Positions 34,176 to 44,500 of a stretch of DNA of 58,025 bases are shown in pieces. Both the position numbers and the translations under genes were made by a program. This DNA comes from an uncultured Bacteroidales bacterium (GTDB lineage Bacteria; Bacteroidota; Bacteroidia; Bacteroidales; UBA932): contig UQYV01000020.1 in the NCBI GenBank assembly GCA_900545245.1, positions 1-58,025 on the forward strand. Reading direction: 5' to 3'. Numbering within the stretch: position 1 is the stretch's first letter; every line of letters starts with the position of its first letter. Under the pieces are notes generated by a model. It did no database searches, had not been told where the DNA came from, and was given only the letters and a program-made list of their open reading frames with translations.

Positions 34176-36149
34176 TTACTTCCGCTTCAGCCTCATGGCC
34201 ACACCACCGCCCGGAGCCATTTCCCCTCCGAATGACGAGCCGGCTTCAACCGTCCTAATCTCCCGGATGTAGTCCGTCCCGTTGCGAGATGCGTTCACGC
34301 CATCCCGGAAAATCTCAGCAGTCCAAAGTCCATCGCCGAGGAATCCGAGATCAATCTTAAGATTTATCGCTTTCCACGAACAGATGCCCCCGACATACCA
34401 TTCATCCCCTTTTCTGCGGGCTGTGACTATGCATTCGCCGACTCTGCCATCAAGAACCCTCGTCTCGTCCCAGACTGTCGGAACGGAGGCGATGAAACGG
34501 GTGCACTCGGGTTCGCGACGATAGTTTATAGGGGTGTCACAGAGCATACACAGAGGAGAGTCGAACACCATATACTCGGCAAGCTGATGGCAGCGTGTAC
34601 CCATGCTCATAGGCTCGGAATAGTTCGCACGGAAATGCCCGCGTGCCGCATTGTTCATTGCTCCCTGCGTGTAATCTACCGGGCCGGCGCATTGGCGGAT
34701 GAACGGCATCAGCACATCGTAGAGAGGCTGGTTAACGTCGCTCTTGCACCATTTCATCTGTTCACAACCGAACACGCCCTCATAGTTCAAGACGTTCGGC
34801 CAAGTGCGGCTGAGGCCCGATGGCTTGTAGGTGCCGTGGAAATCGACCAAGAGGCGATATTTTGCCGCAGTTGCAGCTGCCCGGCTGTGGAACGCGACCA
34901 TCATCTGGTCGTCCCGGTCCATAAAATCAATCTTGAAACCCTTGACACCCAAAGAGGAATAGTGTCGGCAAATATTCTCCATATCCCTATCGAACGCCCA
35001 GTAGCCCGCCCATAGGATTATGCCAACGTTCCTGGCGGCGGCATAGTCAACCAGCTCCTTAATGTCGATTTCAGGCACAACCTTCATCAGATCAGCTGCG
35101 CCCTTTACGGACCAGCCTTCGTCAAGAATCACATACTCAATTCCGTACTCGGCAGCGAAGTCAATGTAGAACTTGTATGTGTCGTTATTGATGCCGGCCT
35201 TGAAATCGACACCCTTCACGTTCCAACCGTTCCACCATTCCCACGCAACCTTGCCCGGCTTCACCCAGTCCCAATCGCTACCCTCCGCAGGGTCTTCACC
35301 AAGCAGCCACACAAGATCACAGTCCGCCATAGCTCTGTCATCTCCTATGGCGATGATTCTCCACGGGAATTTTTCTTCGGCAGAGCAGTGCGCGATGTAG
35401 TCACGACGGCTTCCAACTATTCCCTGAAGCGAGTTGTGCCCGCCCTGCGCCACCTTCTCCGGATAGGCTGCGAACGTCCCCCGCAGTTCCAGAAGGTCAT
35501 CCCCGCGACGAAGGTACATTCCCGGATAGTCATACAGCGATGACTCCATTATGTTCATGCGGATGCCGTCGGAGGCCTTGACCATCATCGGAAGTATGGA
35601 CATAGAGCGGGAATCAAATTCGGAGAGTTCCGTCAACGTGTATTGCTTTTCAAAGGAAGAGTTGAAGACAGATGTGTATGGAACATACGCCGGCCAGTCC
35701 TGCGCAAAGCGAAATTCCGCCTTCTCGGAGAGTACCTTGAAATCATGCCTACTGCGGGATATAAACCTATAGGCCACACCGCTGTCGTATGCGCGGAATA
35801 CTACCCGACAGTCGGAGAAGGTGAACGTAAGCTCATTGTACTTGTCCTCAACGAGAGATTTCTTGTAGAGGGCAGTGCTGATTTCGCGCGAAACGGAGCG
35901 GGTCTCGGCTCGCTTGAGTTTCCCCTCGCCATAGACGGAGCCGTCATCGATGGTGACACTGACAGCAGATGGGGCAAGCAGTTGCTTCCCGTCCATCGAC
36001 ACCGACCAAGACAATCCGTTTCCAGAGGTCACGACAACGCTGATTCTACCGTCGGGAGAAGTCAACTTGTGATTTTTCACCGCTGCGAGAGCCGATGTTC
36101 CGAGCAGAGCCGTCAAGGCTATGGCAATTATTCTTTTCACAGAGAGCAT
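34176..36149 (-). CDS. GH97 glycoside hydrolase, retaining alpha-galactosidase-like
   Basis: 657 residues with signal peptide (MLSVKRIIAIALTALLGTSALA). The N-terminal beta-sandwich (residues 25-290, SPDGRISVVVTSGNGLSWSV) and catalytic barrel follow the GH97 order: AWEWWNGWNVKGVDFKAGIN, YVILDEGWS, KGFKIDFMDRDDQ, VLNYEGVFGCEQMKW, then a C-terminal beta domain. The Asp in KIDFMDRDDQ and Glu in NYEGVFGCE are those of the retaining subgroup (alpha-galactosidases) rather than of inverting SusB-type alpha-glucosidases; this is from family knowledge. It acts in the periplasm on glycans taken up by the SusC/D pair. It overlaps the next upstream gene by 13 bp. Confidence 0.9.
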   Translation of the reverse strand: MLSVKRIIAIALTALLGTSALAAVKNHKLTSPDGRISVVVTSGNGLSWSVSMDGKQLLAPSAVSVTIDDGSVYGEGKLKRAETRSVSREISTALYKKSLVEDKYNELTFTFSDCRVVFRAYDSGVAYRFISRSRHDFKVLSEKAEFRFAQDWPAYVPYTSVFNSSFEKQYTLTELSEFDSRSMSILPMMVKASDGIRMNIMESSLYDYPGMYLRRGDDLLELRGTFAAYPEKVAQGGHNSLQGIVGSRRDYIAHCSAEEKFPWRIIAIGDDRAMADCDLVWLLGEDPAEGSDWDWVKPGKVAWEWWNGWNVKGVDFKAGINNDTYKFYIDFAAEYGIEYVILDEGWSVKGAADLMKVVPEIDIKELVDYAAARNVGIILWAGYWAFDRDMENICRHYSSLGVKGFKIDFMDRDDQMMVAFHSRAAATAAKYRLLVDFHGTYKPSGLSRTWPNVLNYEGVFGCEQMKWCKSDVNQPLYDVLMPFIRQCAGPVDYTQGAMNNAARGHFRANYSEPMSMGTRCHQLAEYMVFDSPLCMLCDTPINYRREPECTRFIASVPTVWDETRVLDGRVGECIVTARRKGDEWYVGGICSWKAINLKIDLGFLGDGLWTAEIFRDGVNASRNGTDYIREIRTVEAGSSFGGEMAPGGGVAMRLKRK

Positions 36150-38542
36150 AAAACACTGTCTTTAGGGTTGTCGTCAAATGAGGCGCTGACTGACACATTG
36201 CCGGAAGATGTGTTCAGCGAGGCAAGAGGTATCTCAATCTCGGCGAGCCATCCGGTATCGATGTCGCTGTCGTCGGTGAGCGTGCCGCCGTATGCGCTGA
36301 CTGCTGTGACCGATTTGTCAGACGAGGAAAATATGGCCGGTCCTACTTTTACTTTCACAGAAGCGGACGATGATGAGGAGGAGCCGACGACGACAGTCAT
36401 ATAGTCGGAAGACGAAAGACGTATATTGCTTACTTCCAAAAGAATATAAAGATTCTCATCATCCACGGCACAGCGCAGGGTTGCGTCAGTCGAAGCGTCC
36501 TTGCAAAAATAGAGAGCATCATCGGTGTTTTGCCATTCAGAATTATCGCCATCGGCTTTCACGACTCTCCGCGTTGCCTTAATGTCGTGGTTGAGGGCGT
36601 AGCGGCAGAGGTGTATGGCTTTGGAATATGCGGAAGCGACGAGAAGGCAATGGGTTCCGTCAATTGTGGTGGCCGACCAATTGCCACCAGTCGAAAGGGC
36701 AATCTTCTCGGAGCCGAAGTTCCTTGCGGATGCGTCTCCCATCTTATAGCAATATGGCCATGTGCCGTTTTCGCGCGAGTAGGAAAGTATGGTTTCGCCG
36801 GAAGGGAACTGGACAAGATAAGGAGCACAGGCATCACGCCCGATCTTGTCGGTACGGGTTGATGGACCCGTTTCATCACCATCAAGATATTTCCAGCCCG
36901 GTGTACCCGGAGAATAGAGCATCGCAACAGAATGGGATGTCGAGGTGGAGGTTTCGCTGTCAACATCCTCCATTGCAAATGCGAGTTTGCCGGTGCCGCA
37001 GATGTCGATGCCCACAGGCATCTGGTCAGTGAACTTATTCATCTTGGAGCTGGCGTGCCACCATGTCTTCCTCATCACTCTGTATGGATCCGAGCCCGGC
37101 TCCGGAGTCCAGGTCTTGCCACCATCCTTGCTCAGGACGAGCGATGTCCCCGAATGCGAACTGCTTATCCATGGCCTCGCCTCGGTGAAGTAGCAGTGAA
37201 TCTCGCCGTCAGGCATTTCAAGCAGGAACGGCTCCCAGCATTGCCCGTAGTAGATTATGCTTTCTTCCGACCAACTCTGCCCGTTGTCGGAAGAACGTTT
37301 GATTGCAAGCCCGTGATCGCCACGGTTCGCCTGGACGCTATAGGTAGACGGTGCCCAGAAAGAATTCACGGCAATGAGTTCTCCGCTGCGGAGGACAAGG
37401 AGTTCAGGGCAGCTGTAGTAGCGGGACACCGTTCCGCCCTTGCAGCCGGGAGCATTGTCGTCGTGTTCGAACAGGCAGCCTTTGTAGGTCCAACCAAAAA
37501 TGTCGCTTCCGATAGCATAGTGAGTGTCCATTCCGTTATTGTCCGAACGTGAAGGTGCGCCGCGCTGCCATAGAAGCATATATGTACCGTTCGGCAAGCG
37601 TTTGATGCGGGTGTATGTCTGAGGTTTGGCGGCGGAGATGTCATTGTTGTATTCGGTCAAGGATGACTTCATCTGGACAAGATATGACCGAGACTCCTTT
37701 GAGCTATGGTCTCCGACGGCACTCTCGCCGGCGTTCAGCCTCGTGAATGGGGTGAGATGCAGTTCGGCGCTGCCGGCCTCTTTCTCAAAGTCGAGCGCGA
37801 CCTCGCTCATCGAACCCGCCGTGAGGGTGAGAGCCTGCTCATATTTGAACGAGCGCTTCACTCCGTTGACGTCGGTGATGTCAAAGTTCAGTTTTATGGA
37901 ACGCCTCGGAGGAATCGCGACAAGAACCGGTGTTCCCATAGGGATTCCATCTCCCGCGTCCCGAACGATTATAGATGTGGCCTTGGAGGTAGAAGCGAGG
38001 GTGCAGCTCTTGTAGTCCGGCTTGAAGTCTCCGGAAAGTTGTTCTCCATTCGCTCCGCTTATAGTGACTTCATAGATATTGTCCGAACCGAGAGAACCAG
38101 GATTGATTACAAGGCGAAGATAGGCCATCGCGTGTGAGAGGGATACGATTCCGCCGGAGGCTGAATAGCCGAGCATTATGGCGGAAGCCGCGTCAATGCC
38201 TCCGGAGATGTATTTCTGCCTTGCGGGAACCGTCAGATTGTCCACAGAGGAATACACGCTCTGCGGATAGACGGCAGAATACGGAGCCTTCACCTTGTCA
38301 GTAAAAGTGAATCTGGCATAATTTCCGTCGGCTTCCGTTTTTTTAGAGCGCTCGCCGTTCACTACCATCCGCGACGACTCCGTGAACGCAAACTCCACTC
38401 CATCCACAGCCGATGGCATGGCGGTTTCTATCTGTATCTCCTTCATCTCCGTAGGCTGAGGCTCCTTGTTGTTGTCCTCGACCGGCTTCGTGCAGGCGAA
38501 AACCGAGACAAAAGCTATAAACACATAAATCTCTTTCTTCAT
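36137..38542 (-). CDS. Lipoprotein fusion: fimbrillin-like + beta-propeller + CBM9-like
   Basis: About 801 residues from MKKEIYVFIAF; lipobox VFAC near residue 19. Residues of about 30-265 are fimbrillin-like (KAPYSAVYPQSVYSSVDNL, LSHAMAYLRLVIN, VLVAIPPRRSIKLN). Residues of about 290-640 form a sialidase-like propeller with Asp-box-type repeats (SSDNGQSWSEE, SKDGGKTWTP) and QCWEPFLLEMPDGEIHCYF, closely matching the enzyme encoded next. The last 140 residues look like a CBM9-like sugar-binding domain (DGDNSEWQNTDDALYF, DDENLYILLEV). Probably surface-exposed. The catalytic activity is unassigned; the sialidase Arg triad is not evident. Confidence 0.8.
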   Translation of the reverse strand: MKKEIYVFIAFVSVFACTKPVEDNNKEPQPTEMKEIQIETAMPSAVDGVEFAFTESSRMVVNGERSKKTEADGNYARFTFTDKVKAPYSAVYPQSVYSSVDNLTVPARQKYISGGIDAASAIMLGYSASGGIVSLSHAMAYLRLVINPGSLGSDNIYEVTISGANGEQLSGDFKPDYKSCTLASTSKATSIIVRDAGDGIPMGTPVLVAIPPRRSIKLNFDITDVNGVKRSFKYEQALTLTAGSMSEVALDFEKEAGSAELHLTPFTRLNAGESAVGDHSSKESRSYLVQMKSSLTEYNNDISAAKPQTYTRIKRLPNGTYMLLWQRGAPSRSDNNGMDTHYAIGSDIFGWTYKGCLFEHDDNAPGCKGGTVSRYYSCPELLVLRSGELIAVNSFWAPSTYSVQANRGDHGLAIKRSSDNGQSWSEESIIYYGQCWEPFLLEMPDGEIHCYFTEARPWISSSHSGTSLVLSKDGGKTWTPEPGSDPYRVMRKTWWHASSKMNKFTDQMPVGIDICGTGKLAFAMEDVDSETSTSTSHSVAMLYSPGTPGWKYLDGDETGPSTRTDKIGRDACAPYLVQFPSGETILSYSRENGTWPYCYKMGDASARNFGSEKIALSTGGNWSATTIDGTHCLLVASAYSKAIHLCRYALNHDIKATRRVVKADGDNSEWQNTDDALYFCKDASTDATLRCAVDDENLYILLEVSNIRLSSSDYMTVVVGSSSSSSASVKVKVGPAIFSSSDKSVTAVSAYGGTLTDDSDIDTGWLAEIEIPLASLNTSSGNVSVSASFDDNPKDSVLCSL

Positions 38543-38550
38543 AAAACGTG

Positions 38551-39717
38551 TCACTTTACCAATGTGAATCTTGCAATATGGAGTTTACCTCCCCTGTACG
38601 GCGCGACCAGCACGACCGTATTCTCAGAATCGATGCAGGCACTGGACCAACCTCCTCTATCGAAGGCCTTTCTTTCCGGTCCGAATGCCGATGCTGAAGA
38701 GTTGCCTATGCGGTACATCAGAGGCCATTCCAACCCCTTGTTCCTTGTGAAAGTGACGAGCACCTCTCCTGTCGGGAACTTGACCATATATGGACCTGTG
38801 GCATTGACAGAAAGACTGTCGATTCTTTCGGAAGGTCCGACATCCGCACCCTGAAGCTTTTTCCAATTTCCGCCGTCAGGAGAATAGACTATCCCGAGGG
38901 AGTAATTACCCATGTCAACATCCTCCATCGCAAAAGCCATCTTGCCATTGTCGTCAAGAACGACTCCGACAGGCATTTGGTCGGTGTATTGGAATCTTTC
39001 CCATGTCGGGTTCCAGTACTTTTTTCTCATCACCCGATATGGGCGCGAACTCAGGTCGGGAATCCATGTATTTCCTCCATCGAGACTTTCAACCATCGAT
39101 GTTCCGGAGTTCGCGCTGCTTATCCACGAGCGTGCCTCACTGAAATAGCACTGAATCCTGCCGTCAGACTGTTCCAACATAAACGGCTCCCAGCACTGGC
39201 CATGGAAGATCTCTGTCTCCTCCGACCAACTGCGGCCGTTGTCGAAGGAACGCCTGAGCACGAGTCCGTTGTCGGCTCGTCCTTCTATCCTGCTGTAGGT
39301 TGAGAGGTTCCAGTAGCAGCAGACACAGAGCAGACTACCGTCCGACAAGTTCAGAAATTCCGGACAGCTGTACATGCGCTCGGACTGCTGCCCGAATACA
39401 TTCTCGACCATCTTGTTGCTAAACAGGCGCCCCATTGGAGTCCATGTCTTCAAGTCCGGAGACAGGGCATAACAGATGTACCTGCCGTTGTCATCGGAAC
39501 GTCCCGGAATCGTTTCCTGCCATGCGAGGATGTAGGTACCGTCATTCATTAGACATAGCCTTGGATAGGCCGGTTTCGTGGCAAATTTCAGTTCATCCTT
39601 TCCGAGCACGATCTCGGAAGAACGATCCATTTCAAGGCGCGCACTCTCCAAATCCTCGCCGTAGGCCGCAGAGGAGACGAGGATAATCGTGAGCAATGAT
39701 GTTATAAGCCTTTTCAT
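38551..39717 (-). CDS. Sialidase-like beta-propeller enzyme, exported
   Basis: 388 residues, signal peptide ending SSAAYG. Propeller repeats with Asp boxes SFDNGRSWSEE, SLDGGNTWIP and SPDGGNWKK; the order YPRLCLMNDGTYILAWQ, YSCPEFLNLSDGSLLCV, CWEPFMLEQSDGRIQCYFSE and DQMPVGVVLDDNGKMAFAMED parallels the middle of the preceding fusion protein. The fold is that of sialidases and exo-arabinanases, but a specific family cannot be fixed from what I see. It lies 21 bp after susD, in the core of the operon, so an early role in glycan breakdown is likely. Confidence 0.8.
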   Translation of the reverse strand: MKRLITSLLTIILVSSAAYGEDLESARLEMDRSSEIVLGKDELKFATKPAYPRLCLMNDGTYILAWQETIPGRSDDNGRYICYALSPDLKTWTPMGRLFSNKMVENVFGQQSERMYSCPEFLNLSDGSLLCVCCYWNLSTYSRIEGRADNGLVLRRSFDNGRSWSEETEIFHGQCWEPFMLEQSDGRIQCYFSEARSWISSANSGTSMVESLDGGNTWIPDLSSRPYRVMRKKYWNPTWERFQYTDQMPVGVVLDDNGKMAFAMEDVDMGNYSLGIVYSPDGGNWKKLQGADVGPSERIDSLSVNATGPYMVKFPTGEVLVTFTRNKGLEWPLMYRIGNSSASAFGPERKAFDRGGWSSACIDSENTVVLVAPYRGGKLHIARFTLVK

Positions 39718-39738
39718 CTGTTCCGGAAGTATTTCCTA

Positions 39739-41517
39739 TTAATTCCAGCCGTCATTCTGAGACAGATTCCCGTTGCGCTCCCTCTCGGCTTGAGGGACAG
39801 CCCATTTGTTGCAATAGTCACCGGCATATATGTAAGGAGCCATATTCTCTCCCCAGACCTGCTTCAGGCCAGCCTCACTCTGAACTCCAGGTTCAGAGCC
39901 AAGGAAACGCCTCTGATGCCATACGCCCCAGCGAAGCTCATCTTCATAGAGGGTTCCGGACTCGCCGGCGAACTCCCAATGCTTCTCGTCGATAATCCTA
40001 CGGCGCAGATCCTCCTGCCCTTCGACGACAGTCCATACGTTTGAGTCCAACTCAGCCACTCCGGCACGATCGCGAACCTTGTTGACATACGCTATCGCCT
40101 CACCGGTCCTACCCTGTTCGTTCAGAGCCTCGGCAAGACAGAGGAGCACGTCGGCATAACGGAATACAGGCATGTCTATTCCTGTGTATTCGCTTGCCTG
40201 ATATTCCGTTCCCCTTGCCACGAACTTTCTCATCCAGTAGTACATCCGTGTGGTGTAGCGGGTTTGGAGGTCAAGCTCGGGAGCAGTGTCTTTGCGATAA
40301 GGATAGCGGCTGGTATAGGTTAGGGCGGCACCGGTAGAGCCACCGACGTAGGTCGAATATGGAAGTATCACCGTGGCGGCAAGCCGAGGATCCCTCTGGG
40401 CATAGGCAGTCTTCAGCCTGGCTTCGTTCCCCGACGGAAGGTAGAGGGACATATCTGCCCCATATTCCTTGAGGGAAGTAATCTCCGCATCGTTCAAACC
40501 ATCCCTAAGGAAATAGGCGCTTCTTGCCTGCGGCGAAAGGTTGTTGTAGCCAGGGAATATATCGTCCCAGCTGAACGGCTTGCCGTTCCTATTCTGATAG
40601 GAGTCAGCGAAGTCCGTATTCACGACAAACTGGTCGTTACCCTTGGAGACTGTCTCAACGTTTCCATAGATGTAGCTCAGGGCATTCCCGAAGCCTTTCT
40701 GCGGAATATATTGGATAGAGAAAATCATCTCGCGGCATTTTTCGTTGGCCTCAAGAAAGAGGTCGGCGTAGTTGCCGTCATAGAGTCCATAGCCCATTTC
40801 TCCTATCTTGAGAAAATCAGCCTCCGCAAGTTCATACTTCTTCTGCCAGAGATAGACTTTCCCACGGAGCATATATGCGGCACCCTTCGTGACACGTCCA
40901 TAGTTTGAATCCGAGGCACCATACCTGTCCGGCAGGTTATCGTTGTCTATGCAATAATTGCAGTCCTCGATTATCTTCTCCCAGACCGTGTTCTCGTCGG
41001 AACGTCCTTTCGTGTACTCATCCGGCGCAAGATTCTCAAAATAGACAGGAACGCCACGCCAACGACAATTAAGCCGATAGTAATACAGGGCACGGATGAA
41101 CCTGCACTCGGCTGTCCTCTGCTGTTTCACAGCTTCCGACATTCCAGGAACGTTGCCGATGTTGTTTATGACGTCGTTCGCCCTGTTGATGCCTTCGTAG
41201 TAGCGCTTCCAGAAAGTCGTGAACACTCCGTTGGTAGAAAGGACGTTTCCGGAAAGGAAAACGATGGAACCCCGGAAATAATCGACGGGGTCGAGAACTC
41301 CGGCGTATGCGTCCCAGTTATAGACCACATTGTCCGTGGTATTGAAGTCCCAGAGCAGGTTGTTATAAACTCCCCTCACCGCATTCTCAGCCAGGACAGG
41401 ATCGGTGTAGACTATGTCGGAAGAAAGTTTATCAGTCGGTATCTTGTCCAGAAAGCCCTTGCAGGAAACCGTCGAAAGGCAGCAGAACATAAGAACTATA
41501 TAGATTGTCTTTTTCAT
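39739..41517 (-). CDS. susD: RagB/SusD family nutrient-binding lipoprotein
   Basis: 592 residues, lipobox LSTVSC with the mature start CKGFLDKIPTDKLSSDIVYT, characteristic of SusD. The TPR-like helical fold shows in ECRFIRALYYYRLNCRWRGVPVYFE and the C-terminal VFRYADVLLCLAEALNEQGRTGEA followed by INKVRDRAG-like AYVNKVRDRAG. It caps the SusC porin at the cell surface and binds the target glycan. The gene follows susC by 11 bp in the same operon. Ligand unknown; accompanying GH97 and GH39-like genes suggest a galactose- or pentose-containing plant or host glycan, an inference only. Confidence 0.95.
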   Translation of the reverse strand: MKKTIYIVLMFCCLSTVSCKGFLDKIPTDKLSSDIVYTDPVLAENAVRGVYNNLLWDFNTTDNVVYNWDAYAGVLDPVDYFRGSIVFLSGNVLSTNGVFTTFWKRYYEGINRANDVINNIGNVPGMSEAVKQQRTAECRFIRALYYYRLNCRWRGVPVYFENLAPDEYTKGRSDENTVWEKIIEDCNYCIDNDNLPDRYGASDSNYGRVTKGAAYMLRGKVYLWQKKYELAEADFLKIGEMGYGLYDGNYADLFLEANEKCREMIFSIQYIPQKGFGNALSYIYGNVETVSKGNDQFVVNTDFADSYQNRNGKPFSWDDIFPGYNNLSPQARSAYFLRDGLNDAEITSLKEYGADMSLYLPSGNEARLKTAYAQRDPRLAATVILPYSTYVGGSTGAALTYTSRYPYRKDTAPELDLQTRYTTRMYYWMRKFVARGTEYQASEYTGIDMPVFRYADVLLCLAEALNEQGRTGEAIAYVNKVRDRAGVAELDSNVWTVVEGQEDLRRRIIDEKHWEFAGESGTLYEDELRWGVWHQRRFLGSEPGVQSEAGLKQVWGENMAPYIYAGDYCNKWAVPQAERERNGNLSQNDGWN

Positions 41518-41528
41518 GTCAATATGCT

Positions 41529-44500
41529 TTAGAATTTCAGGTTAACGCCAAAGACTATCTGTCTGATAGGCGAATAATACATGTTCGTATCCGTAAATTC
41601 CGGATCCACGCCCGGAAAGAGACGATCCTTGAATGTGTAGAGATTCTCTCCCGTGACGTAAATCTGAGCTGATGTGAGTCTGATGTGGCTCAGGAGCTTC
41701 TTCGGGAAGGAGTAGCTGAGGGTGACGTTCTGAAGCTTCAGATAGTTGGTCTTGTAGAGATAGAAGTTGCTGTCGTTAAGAGCCTGCCCGTAGGTAATCG
41801 TGAGACGCGGATTTCGCGAGGTCGTGTTTGTCCTCGGATCCCACGGATTATCCGGGTCATAGAAATAGTGGTCATAGGCAATGTCCTTACCTATGGTCTG
41901 TTGAGTCTGGAGCACGCTGTAGTTGACTCCGCCCTTGCGGCTACGGATTGCGCCGCCGCCCGCTCCTACGAACCTTGCGGAAAGGTTGATTCCCTTCCAG
42001 CCAACTTCGAGATTGAACCCGTAGTAGAACTTCGGAGTCCGGCTCACGCCCTGCCACTTGTAGTCGTTGGAATCCCCGTAGATGCCGTCGCCGTTCACAT
42101 CCGAAAGGATGTAGTCACCATACCAGATTCCGTTCTTCGACACCGTCTCCTTCGGCATGAATTTATAACCCTCGGCAATCATTGCGTTGAGCCATTCCAT
42201 GTCCTTCGGCGTGCGAATCATTCCGTCCGTAGGACCGCCGTTCGGGAGAACCTTGCCGTCGCTGTCGAAATACTGTCCCGAGCCGGAATAGTTTTCCTGA
42301 AGATAGTACTCGTTAATCTCATGTCCCTCGCAAATTCTGTTGACGCTTCCGGTAGTGACATCGCCGAGGTTGTTCTTCCACACGCGGTTGCCTTCCTCAT
42401 CGGTCGTCCATCCCTCCTCGAATTTGCCCTTGTACTTGGTGACCATGTTCCAGTTTCTGTTGAAGTTGGCGGAAATCCCGTAGTTGAAGTCCTTTATTTG
42501 GTCTCGCCAGCCCAAAGTGAATTCAAATCCCTTGTTATCGACCTCGCAGAGGTTCATGTAAGGGGAAGTCTTGGTGCCGATGGTTGAGGAAATCGTCGGT
42601 TTGTAGAGGATGCCGGAGGTATATTTGTCGTAAAAGTCAGCCTCGAACGTGAGTCTGTTGCCGAATGTTCTGAAATCAAGACCGATGTTGGCCGTCGCGG
42701 TGGTCTCCCATTCAAGAAGAGTGTTGGCGAGGGTGGAAATCATACCGCCGCCGAGTTTGTCACCGAATGCGTAGGAATATCCGGACGAATAGGTCGACTG
42801 GTAGCTATAGTTTCCGATAGAATTGTTTCCGAGCACACCGTAAGATGCCCTGAGTTTCAGTTCGTCTATGCCGCTACCCTGCATAAACTTCTCCTTTGAG
42901 ATGCGCCATGCAGCCGAAACGGAAGGGAAGAATCCCCAGCGGCTTCTTCTTGCGAACCTGGAGGAACCGTCTCCGCGAAGGTTCACTTCGACGAGATAGC
43001 GGCTGTCGTAGGCGTAGGTAAGTCGCGAGAAGAAGGATAGGGACGAGTACTCGGAAGATGTTCCTGAAATCGCTGAAGGAGTGAGCATATTGTTGAATTC
43101 GTGGAGAACCGAATTCTCGGCACCTTTCTTCGTGGCAGAGAAGTCCCTGGCAATGTTGTTGATGGCCTCGACGCCCACCATCGCGGACACGTCGTGTTTT
43201 TCAGCGAATGTCTCGGCCCATGAGAGATCGGTCTCGAAGTAGATATTGCGCGTAATCTGGGTTGTGAGCCTACGAATCTGAGCCGAAAGGTCTTGATCGG
43301 ACTTGATGATTTCCCCGGTCCGGAACGACCACGCATCTCGGGTGATAGAGTGCTCGTCACGCTCCATGTGTGTTGAACCGTAGCGGAACGTCGTCTTGGA
43401 CTTGATTCCGAAAGGAAGGTCAATATTGAAAAATGGAGTGACCGACACGTACTCCACAACCTGCCGGCCTTGGATTCGGTTCAGAAAGTAGAGATTATTC
43501 CTTACCTCAGAGTTCTGTTCCGGATTCTCGTACCATCCGTATTTCCCGTCATAATAAGGATAGATACACGGCGCCCAACGGATTCCATAGTCGAACACGT
43601 TTGTCAGGTCGCCGGCTTCCTTTGTGCTGTAGTAGCCGTTGGTTCTGGCTCCCACCTCAAGCCATTTCAACGGCTTGGCAGAAAACTCGGCGCGGTAGGT
43701 AAATTTCTTGAACCCACTGTTCATCACCATTCCAGGATTGTCCATATAGCCGAGCGCCACACGATAGCTTATGTCGTCTTTGCTTCCGGACACGGAGAGA
43801 TTGTGCTTCTGATAGACAGGGGTATCTGTCTTGTAGAAGGCCGTCATTCCATCAACGTTCGGGTATGCGACGTAATTCGGATAGCCCGACTCCGAAATGC
43901 CGTACGGATCCTTTTCCTTGTCCCGCCATAGAGAAATCATGCTCTGAGAGAACGGAAGCGGACGGTCGTTCTGGAATGAAGCCTCATTCATGAGTTCCAT
44001 GTAGTCGGCATAGTTCGACACCACCTTGTAGGTATTCTCCGGCTGCTGTATGCCGGCCATTCCCGCATAATCGATGTGAAACGAGCCTTTCTTTTCCCTT
44101 TTCGTGGTTATGAGGATAACTCCGTTCGCGCCTCTGTTTCCATATATCGCGCATGACGCAGCATCCTTGAGCACGGAAATATTCTGGATCTCTGATGCAT
44201 CAACGGAGTCCATCGAACCAGGGACACCGTCAACAATAACGAGAGGGTCGGAATTGTTGAGCGTGCCCGTACCGCGGATGCGCAGACTGACATCCTCCTT
44301 GCCCGGAACACCGGAGCCCTGACGCACATAAAGGCCGGCGCTCGCTCCCTGAAGAAGGGATGCTGAATTGGTCACCGGACGAGAGGCCGCAAGTTCGGCA
44401 TAGTCAACAGAAGTCACGGAGCCTGTCACATTCACCTTTTTCTGCACTCCGTAACCGACAAACACTACTTGATCCAGAAGCTCGGCCTGAGCGGAAAGTG

